A DNA stretch of 10,961 nt from an uncultured Eubacteriales bacterium (lineage in GTDB: Bacteria > Bacillota > Clostridia > Oscillospirales > Oscillospiraceae): the NCBI GenBank assembly GCA_902477055.1, contig CABSFY010000078.1, positions 1 to 10,961 on the forward strand. The letters are read 5' to 3'. The notes beneath the pieces are model-generated. The model ran no database searches. It was not told where the DNA came from and saw only the letters and a list, made by a program, of their open reading frames with translations. The position numbers and the translations under genes were made by a program. Positions 6,076 through 10,961 of this stretch are shown here, piece after piece; position 1 is the first letter of the stretch, and every line of letters starts with the position of its first letter.

Positions 6076-7164
6076 ATGAAAAAGCTGCTCGCTCTTATTT
6101 TGGCTCTGGCAATGATTTTTACTCTGGCTGCCTGCGCCAAGACAAATGACGACACCACCGATCCCACTGTAGCCCCCTCTGGAGAAACCCCCTCTGGAGA
6201 AGCCCCCGCTCCCACCGATGCTGCAACCGACGCTCCCGATGCGGTCAACGACGCCGACACGCTCATCTGCATCGTCAGCGAGTCCGCGCAGGGCGCTCCC
6301 TTCTCTCAGCAGACATGGCTCGGCTTTGAGAAGGTTCAGCAGACCTACGGAACGCAGATCAAGTTCGTCGAAGCTCTGGAGGCTTCCGAATATGAAACGC
6401 AGCTCCGTGCAATGGCCGACGCGGGCGCAAAAGTGATTTTCAGTATGTTCGACGCAGTGAACCTTGTTGCTGCCGAGATCGCACCGGAATATCCCGACGT
6501 TCACTTCGTTCTCATTGACTGCAATCAGACCTTCGATATCGACAATGTCACCTGCATCGTTGTTGACTCTTGGGAGCCTTCCTTCGTGGCCGGTGTCGTC
6601 GCCGCTCTGAGCACCGAATCCGGTGTTGTCGGCTGGGTCGGCAGTCTGGACATTCCTGTTATCACCCGTTTCTATGACGGCTATGCCGCCGGCGTCGATT
6701 ACGCAAACCAGACCTTCGGTCTGAATGTCACCGCCGAAAAGACCTATGTCGGCGATGCTGAAGATACGGTTAAGGCGTATGAAGCTACAAAGATGCTGAT
6801 TTCGAAGGGCGCCGATATTGTCTATCAGGCAGCAAATGAGGCCGGTCTCGGCGTCATCAACGCCTGCGCCGACAACAATATCCGCTGCATCGGTGTTGAC
6901 AAGTGGCAGGGCGATATCAATGATTGCGTTTTCTGGTCCGCTGTCATCTGCATTGAACAGGGCGTTTTCAACACTTATGATCTCTACCGTGAAGGCAAGC
7001 TCACCGGCGGTAGCATCAGCTACGGCATTGCGAACGACTTCCCGATCTATGCTGACGTTGACTATGAGAAGCTTCCCGACAACGTGAAGGAAGCGGTCGA
7101 TACCGTCATGGCCGGTGTTAAGGACGGAACGCTGGACGTATTTGCATACGGCAACAACGGTTGA
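6076..7164 (+). CDS. BMP/PnrA-family nucleoside-binding lipoprotein of an ABC transporter
   Basis: This 362-residue extracellular substrate-binding lipoprotein starts at ATG 6076 with ribosome binding site AAAAAGGAG; a longer open frame extends upstream into the HAD gene but has no support. A signal peptide ends in the lipobox LAAC (Cys20, lipidated). It is followed by an acidic Thr/Pro/Ala linker (about 21-60) and a Bmp domain (about 62-358) with QGAPFSQQTWLGFE (72-85), SWEPSFVAG (165-173), GWVGSLDIPVITRFYDGY (186-203), GADIVYQAANEAGLGV (245-260) and IGVDKWQGD (272-280). Characterised relatives (PnrA/TmpC of Treponema, pneumococcal PnrA, BmpA) bind purine nucleosides. Ligand contacts cannot be assigned in detail here. 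It lies 22 bp after the HAD gene and is followed by a terminator-like attenuator, which would let it be made in excess over the membrane components. Confidence 0.9.
   Translation: MKKLLALILALAMIFTLAACAKTNDDTTDPTVAPSGETPSGEAPAPTDAATDAPDAVNDADTLICIVSESAQGAPFSQQTWLGFEKVQQTYGTQIKFVEALEASEYETQLRAMADAGAKVIFSMFDAVNLVAAEIAPEYPDVHFVLIDCNQTFDIDNVTCIVVDSWEPSFVAGVVAALSTESGVVGWVGSLDIPVITRFYDGYAAGVDYANQTFGLNVTAEKTYVGDAEDTVKAYEATKMLISKGADIVYQAANEAGLGVINACADNNIRCIGVDKWQGDINDCVFWSAVICIEQGVFNTYDLYREGKLTGGSISYGIANDFPIYADVDYEKLPDNVKEAVDTVMAGVKDGTLDVFAYGNNG
6173..6202 (+). repeat. 15-bp tandem duplication in the lipoprotein linker
   Basis: Two adjacent 15-bp units (6173-6187 and 6188-6202) differ at one base and encode PSGET and PSGEA in the flexible linker after the lipobox. 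This looks like slippage-driven length variation in a disordered region, with no frame change. Confidence 0.8.
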
Positions 7165-7174
7165 TTTCCGCATC

Positions 7175-7217
7175 TTTCCGCGGAGGGGGTCACAGGCCCC
7201 CTCCCGGAGCACGGAAA
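7175..7217 (+). other. Stem-loop after the lipoprotein gene
   Basis: GGAGGGGG (7182-7189) pairs perfectly with CCCCCTCC (7197-7204). An outer pair, TTTCCG (7175-7180) with CGGAAA (7212-7217), can close a larger structure. No T-run follows, so this is more likely an mRNA-stabilising 3' structure than a terminator. It starts 10 bases after the lipoprotein stop. Confidence 0.6.
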
Positions 7218-7219
7218 AT

Positions 7220-7257
7220 ATCTGAAAGGCGCTTTGCGGCGCTTTTCAGATGTTTTT
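7220..7257 (+). terminator. Internal terminator/attenuator between lipoprotein and ATPase genes
   Basis: A 13-bp stem (7220-7232 with 7239-7251, one G-U pair, hexanucleotide loop TTTGCG) is followed by GTTTTT, the form of an intrinsic terminator. The next gene starts 21 bp later with no promoter visible in between. Partial read-through is therefore expected, giving more lipoprotein mRNA than ATPase/permease mRNA. Conditional control is possible but not shown. Confidence 0.75.
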
Positions 7258-7278
7258 CGAGAGAAAAGGAGGAGTATA

Positions 7279-8793
7279 ATGCAGAACTATCTTGAGCTTC
7301 GTCAAATTTCAAAGTATTTTGGCGATTTCGTTGCCAATGACGCTATTGATCTCACCGTGGCCAAGGGCAGTATTCATGCAATTATCGGAGAAAACGGTGC
7401 CGGTAAGAGTACACTAATGAATGTTCTGTCCGGAATTTATCGTCCCGACGGTGGTTCGATTCTGATTGAAGGCAAGGCCGTTCGCTTCGCGAACCCCACG
7501 GCTGCGGCGCGGGCCGGAATCGGCATGGTGCATCAGGAATTCATGCTGTATCCCGAGCTTACCGTCCTTGAGAATATCATTATGGGGTACGAAGTCACCT
7601 CTGCCCCCGGCATCATCAGCCGCAAACGCTCCCGCAAGGCAGTGGAGGACATCTGCAAGAGCTACAGCTTTAATGTCCCGCTTGATGAAAAGACCGGCGC
7701 TCAGCCGGTTGCCATGCTGCAGCAGATCGAAATCGTTAAAGTTCTCTATCACGGTGCCGAAATCATCATCTTCGACGAACCGACCTCGGTTTTAACGCCG
7801 CAGGGCATCGAAGGCCTTTTCCGCGCATTTCGTGCACTGACCCAGAAAGGAAAAACGATCCTGTTCATTACGCATAAATTGCAGGAAGTTCTTGCCATCG
7901 CCGACGCAATCACCGTTCTGAAGGAGGGCCGTGTCAGCGCAAACACGACGCCGCAAGCAATTACGGAAAAAGAACTGGCCCGTCTGATGGTTGGTCGCGA
8001 CGTTTTACTCACTGCCGTCAAATTACCGAAAACAACTGGAAAAGATACACTGCGGGTAGAAAATCTAACCGTTCGCAGCGAGAACGGTCAGGAAAAGGTA
8101 AAGCAGGTCAGCTTCTGCGTCCGCGCAGGCGAAATTGTCGGTATTGCCGGCATTGCAGGTTCCGGCGAAAGCGAACTGATCTCTGCGCTTTTCGGCTTAA
8201 CGCCGGCAGCGGGCGGCCACGTTTATTTGAACGATCAGGAGATTACAAACACGTCCGTCCGGGAACGCCGCTGCCTCGGTATCGGCTATGTCCCACAGGA
8301 CCGCAACGCAGAGGGCAGCAATCGCGGAGCCACGCTTTGGGAAAACTGCATGATGGGCTATCACATTGCGCATGGCTTCCCGCACAAGACGATTATCGAT
8401 CGTGGGCAGATTTACGGATTCACGAAGGATGTCGTAGAAAATTACGCCGTCAAAGCCGGAAGTATTTTTGCAAACGTTGGCTCCCTCAGCGGTGGAAATA
8501 TTCAAAAACTGATCGTCGGCCGCGAATTTTCACAGGACAATCGCCTGCTGATTATCGAAGATCCGACGCGCGGCATTGATATCGGTGCAATCGAATTTAT
8601 CTGGAAGAAAATCGAAGCCCTTGCAGCAACCGGCGTTGCTATTTTGATGGTCAGTCATGAGCTGAACGAGGTTATGGAGGTATCCGACCGAATTCTGGTA
8701 ATGAACAACGGCAATCTTTATGACGGCGGCCTGCATGGCGAGAAAACAGAGGAACAGATTGGTGTCCTTATGATGGGAGGGCAGGAACAGTGA
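7279..8793 (+). CDS. BMP-family nucleoside ABC transporter, double ATPase subunit
   Basis: This 504-residue cytoplasmic subunit carries two ABC domains and powers nucleoside import; it is the NupA/YufO type. Start ATG 7279 follows AAAGGAGGA (7265-7273). An upstream in-frame ATG at 7234 lies in the attenuator stem-loop and is rejected. Domain 1 (about 5-240) has Walker A GENGAGKST (37-45), Q-loop Gln86, Walker B FDEP (165-168) and H-loop His199, but a degenerate signature PVAMLQQ (143-149). Domain 2 (about 257-500) has Walker A GIAGSGES (291-298, Lys replaced by Glu), a good signature LSGGN (403-407), Walker B LIIEDP with the acidic pair inverted, and His460. All weak motifs fall on one composite ATP site, leaving one competent site. 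It overlaps the next gene as GTGA. Confidence 0.92.
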   Translation: MQNYLELRQISKYFGDFVANDAIDLTVAKGSIHAIIGENGAGKSTLMNVLSGIYRPDGGSILIEGKAVRFANPTAAARAGIGMVHQEFMLYPELTVLENIIMGYEVTSAPGIISRKRSRKAVEDICKSYSFNVPLDEKTGAQPVAMLQQIEIVKVLYHGAEIIIFDEPTSVLTPQGIEGLFRAFRALTQKGKTILFITHKLQEVLAIADAITVLKEGRVSANTTPQAITEKELARLMVGRDVLLTAVKLPKTTGKDTLRVENLTVRSENGQEKVKQVSFCVRAGEIVGIAGIAGSGESELISALFGLTPAAGGHVYLNDQEITNTSVRERRCLGIGYVPQDRNAEGSNRGATLWENCMMGYHIAHGFPHKTIIDRGQIYGFTKDVVENYAVKAGSIFANVGSLSGGNIQKLIVGREFSQDNRLLIIEDPTRGIDIGAIEFIWKKIEALAATGVAILMVSHELNEVMEVSDRILVMNNGNLYDGGLHGEKTEEQIGVLMMGGQEQ

Positions 8794-9866
8794 AAAAGAA
8801 ACTGCATACCGGAAGCGGTGCCATTTATGATCTGCTGAAATATGTACTGGCGCTCGTCGCCGTACTGCTGCTTGCGATCCTGCTGATCGGTCTTCAGGGC
8901 CAAAATGTCGGGGCCGCCGGAAAAGCCATGCTGTTCGGAGCCTGTGGCAATACCAGCCGAATCGGCAATACCATTCGCTGGATCACGCCGTGTCTTTTGA
9001 CCGGCATTTCGGCCTCTGTCGCATTTCGGTCCGGTATTTGGAATATGGGTGTCGGCGGTCAGCTCTATATGGGTGCTTTCGCCGCAACCTGCGCAGCGCT
9101 TTACCTGCCGATGTATCCGGTAATCGGCCCATTGATCTGTCTGATCTTCGCCATTCTTGCCGGTACCCTTTGGGCGGCGATTCCTGCACTGCTCAAGCGC
9201 TTTTTGAACGTCAGCGAAATGATTACGACGTTAATGTTGAATTATATCGCGACGCTCCTGACCACATTTTTTGTCAAGCTGCTCAACGGCATCAGTGCAA
9301 ATAACAACTCTAAGGCGCTGTCCACCGCACTGATTCCCGACGGTGCGCGTCTGACCAATCTCATTCCGAAAACAAATGCCAGCACCGGCATTTTCATCGC
9401 CATTGCCCTGGTTGTTTTGATGTGGTTTGTCTACCGGTACACGGTTGCCGGCTATGAAATGCGCATGGTCGGTGCCAATCCCCGTTTCGCCCGAACCGGC
9501 GGTGTCCGGATCAATAAGGTTTATCTTACCACTTTCCTGCTTTCGGGCGCAATCGCCGGTTTGGCAGGCGGTATTGAAATTCTCGGCGTATACGGCAAGT
9601 TTACGGCAGACTTCTCCAGCAACATCGGCTGGGACGGCATAATGATTGCAACGATTGCCATGTATCATCCGCTTGCAACCGGGATTGTCGGCGCTCTCTG
9701 GGGTGCACTGAAATCCGGCTCGCTGTACATGGAAGCCATGACGGATACGAACCGTCTGACCGTCGAGGTTCTGCTTGCATTCTTTGTTCTGTTCGTCACC
9801 GTTGACTATCGCAAGCTGCTGAAAAAGCGCAGCCACAAACGGAAAGGAGCCGAAAACAATGTTTGA
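8790..9866 (+). CDS. Nucleoside ABC transporter permease 1 (BPD_transp_2 family)
   Basis: This 358-residue multi-spanning membrane protein is the larger of the two permeases, of the NupB/YufP type. It uses GTG at 8790, overlapping the ATPase stop, with GGGAGGG (8775-8781) as ribosome binding site. Characteristic segments are a first helix at about 18-36, FRSGIWNMGVGGQLYMGA (79-96; the family usually has NIGxEGQ, here Glu is Gly), NVSEMITTLMLNYIA (140-154), a long outer loop (about 165-198), a VGANPRFAR coupling loop (227-235) and LSGAIAGLAGGIE (251-263). The C-terminus is strongly basic (cytoplasmic). It should pair with the permease at 9859 to form the channel. The family transports ribose, nucleosides and branched-chain amino acids; the BMP-type binding protein makes nucleoside the best guess. 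Confidence 0.9.
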   Translation: MKKKLHTGSGAIYDLLKYVLALVAVLLLAILLIGLQGQNVGAAGKAMLFGACGNTSRIGNTIRWITPCLLTGISASVAFRSGIWNMGVGGQLYMGAFAATCAALYLPMYPVIGPLICLIFAILAGTLWAAIPALLKRFLNVSEMITTLMLNYIATLLTTFFVKLLNGISANNNSKALSTALIPDGARLTNLIPKTNASTGIFIAIALVVLMWFVYRYTVAGYEMRMVGANPRFARTGGVRINKVYLTTFLLSGAIAGLAGGIEILGVYGKFTADFSSNIGWDGIMIATIAMYHPLATGIVGALWGALKSGSLYMEAMTDTNRLTVEVLLAFFVLFVTVDYRKLLKKRSHKRKGAENNV

Positions 9867-10779
9867 TTTTCTTTTTGATTCGACGACTCTGTCTTCGGCA
9901 CTTCGTCTTGCGATTCCCCTGATTTTTGCGGCAATCGGCGGCTGCTTCTGCGACCGGGCAGGCGTGTTTAATATCGCCTTGGAATGCTTCATGCTCTGTG
10001 CCGCTTTCTTCGCCGCGCTCGGAACATTCCTTACCGTCAATCCTTATGTCGGCGTTCTGTGCGGCATTGCGGCCGGACTTGTATGCGCGGCACTGTTTGG
10101 CCTGTTTGTATTTCACCTCGGCTCCAGCGGAATTGTGGTGTCCATTGCAATGAATCTCAGCGCTTGGGGCTTAACAACGCTTCTGATGCTCTATTTCTTC
10201 GGAATGCGCGGCTCCTTCATCAGCGATCGTCTTGTCAGCCTTCCGGTGATCCGTCTGGGTTTCCTGGAAAAGGTTCCCTACCTCGGAACAATATTCAGCG
10301 GGCAGAATCTTCTGGTGTATCTCGGCATTCTTATGATCTTTGTCATGTGGTTTGTGATGTATAAAACAACATTTGGCCTTCGACTTCGGGGTGTCGGTAT
10401 GAATCCTACGGCCTCTCAGGCAACCGGAATCAGCACCCTGAAATACCGCTGGCTCGCCACACTCATCACCGGCGCGTTCTGCGGCATTGGCGGTGCAGTC
10501 CTACCGATCGGCGGAACATCGATTTTTTCGGAAAATATGACGGCAGGACGAGGCTTCCTTGCGGTCGCCGCACTTCTCGTTGCAAAGGGGAATCCGCTCT
10601 TCGCCGGTCTTTTCTGTCTGTTGTTTGCCTACACGGATGCAGCATCTCTGCGGCTGCAAAATCTGGGCATCCCGGCGCAGCTTGTCGAAACGCTTCCCTA
10701 TGTGGTCACAATTCTCGTTCTCGTGATTGCAGGCGTTCGGGTAACACTGGCAAAACGTCGCATTCGCGTAGCGAAGTGA
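9859..10779 (+). CDS. Nucleoside ABC transporter permease 2 (BPD_transp_2 family)
   Basis: This 306-residue partner permease is of the NupC/YufQ type and is almost entirely hydrophobic. Family landmarks are DRAGVFNIALEC (32-43; usually ERAGxxNIGxEG), SSGIVVSIAMNL (89-100), the cytoplasmic coupling loop RGVGMNPTAS (177-186), MTAGRGFLAVAALL (227-240) and a last helix at about 278-296 ending in a basic tail. Its start overlaps the previous gene by 8 bp, with AAAGGAG at 9843-9849. It closes the operon; the terminator stem begins 47 bp after its stop. Confidence 0.9.
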   Translation: MFDFLFDSTTLSSALRLAIPLIFAAIGGCFCDRAGVFNIALECFMLCAAFFAALGTFLTVNPYVGVLCGIAAGLVCAALFGLFVFHLGSSGIVVSIAMNLSAWGLTTLLMLYFFGMRGSFISDRLVSLPVIRLGFLEKVPYLGTIFSGQNLLVYLGILMIFVMWFVMYKTTFGLRLRGVGMNPTASQATGISTLKYRWLATLITGAFCGIGGAVLPIGGTSIFSENMTAGRGFLAVAALLVAKGNPLFAGLFCLLFAYTDAASLRLQNLGIPAQLVETLPYVVTILVLVIAGVRVTLAKRRIRVAK

Positions 10780-10825
10780 CACCCCTTCCCATTGATTTTC
10801 TCCTCCATATCGTCCCCTTAAAACA

Positions 10826-10872
10826 GTTTCCCCAAAGTGATTTTTCCAATCACTTTGGGGAAACCCATTTTA
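10826..10872 (+). terminator. Operon terminator with a perfect 17-bp stem
   Basis: A perfect inverted repeat (10826-10842 with 10848-10864) with a 5-base loop is followed by CCATTTTATT. The A/T-rich left flank (TTAAAACA) also gives it some terminator character on the minus strand, so it may act in both directions. It marks the end of the nucleoside operon. Confidence 0.88.
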
Positions 10873-10920
10873 TTCGATTAGAGGACAATATCCGAAATCG
10901 GTCGTTATACTAGAATCTGA

Positions 10921-10958
10921 TAAAAAGCTTTAAAAGCTTTTTATAGCGCCGAGGGCGC
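10921..10958. other. Two adjacent small hairpins at the right edge
   Basis: TAAAAAGCTT (10921-10930) pairs with AAGCTTTTTA (10934-10943) around a TAA loop. GCGCC (10946-10950) pairs with GGCGC (10954-10958) around GAG. They could belong to a second terminator or to the leader of a gene beyond the window. No coding sequence is visible from 10780 to the end. Confidence 0.4.
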
Positions 10959-10961
10959 GTC

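Noticed and set aside
6034..7212. 392-residue minus-strand open frame opposite the lipoprotein gene
   Set aside because: It is an antisense shadow of a gene with clear signal peptide, lipobox and Bmp-domain motifs. It is low-complexity and unrecognisable.
7234..7278. Alternative ATPase start 15 codons upstream
   Set aside because: The ATG lies in the loop of the attenuator stem-loop and has no ribosome binding site. AAAGGAGGA precedes ATG 7279, and the protein then starts in the family-typical way.
10882..10911. Possible promoter (AGGACA, 18 bp, TATACT) near the right edge
   Set aside because: The -35 match is weak and no downstream gene is visible in the window to support it.
1..10961. CRISPR arrays, tRNA, rRNA, transposases or riboswitches
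   Set aside because: I saw no regularly spaced repeats, no tRNA-like cloverleaf, no transposase motifs, and no leader long enough for a purine riboswitch between the mapped promoter and the first gene.

Overview
The window looks like a chromosomal segment of a gut-type Gram-positive anaerobe of the class Clostridia, probably near Oscillospiraceae/Ruminococcaceae. The grounds are sortases with an LPXTG surface protein, a lipobox lipoprotein, strong AGGAGG-type ribosome binding sites, moderately high GC, and at the left edge an interspersed intergenic element of a kind I associate with these genomes. All eleven genes lie on the + strand in two units separated by an intrinsic terminator.

Region 1 (1-271) carries a hairpin-rich intergenic repeat and no convincing gene or promoter. 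Region 2 (272-2394) is a compact cell-surface cassette: a class C (pilus-type) sortase, a small LPQTG-anchored pilin-like protein, and a second, shorter sortase. The class C sortase frame runs about 150 bp into the pilin gene. A -1 shift in an A-rich tract would instead end it at a TGA that overlaps the pilin ATG, so this is either a frameshift (mutation or assembly) or a recoding site. A strong terminator follows at 2417-2466.

Region 3 (2655-10872) is one long operon that reads as a dedicated purine-nucleoside uptake and phosphorolysis system. A near-consensus promoter carries two copies of a LacI-type palindrome, one between -35 and -10 and one just after the expected start site. The genes then run: methylthioadenosine/purine nucleoside phosphorylase paralogue 1, a LacI-family regulator, phosphorylase paralogue 2, a HAD phosphatase, a BMP/PnrA-type nucleoside-binding lipoprotein, a double ABC ATPase, and two BPD_transp_2 permeases. 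Most junctions are very tight (ATGA or GTGA overlaps, an 8-bp overlap, gaps of 3-22 nt). The exception is a 114-bp gap after the lipoprotein gene, which holds a stem-loop and a terminator-like attenuator. The operon ends at a perfect 17-bp terminator stem.

The inferred workflow is that the lipoprotein captures a nucleoside outside the cell, the ABC transporter imports it, and one of two phosphorylases splits it to base plus (5-modified) ribose-1-phosphate. The HAD enzyme may dephosphorylate the sugar phosphate or a related compound, and the LacI-type protein senses a pathway ligand. The most interesting point is that the two phosphorylases are clear paralogues but differ at the family's purine-recognition position (Asp in one, Asn in the other) and share an unusual substrate-loop motif. 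The operon may therefore handle both 6-amino and 6-oxo purine nucleosides, or 5'-deoxy/5'-methylthio nucleosides. The substrate cannot be settled from sequence alone.
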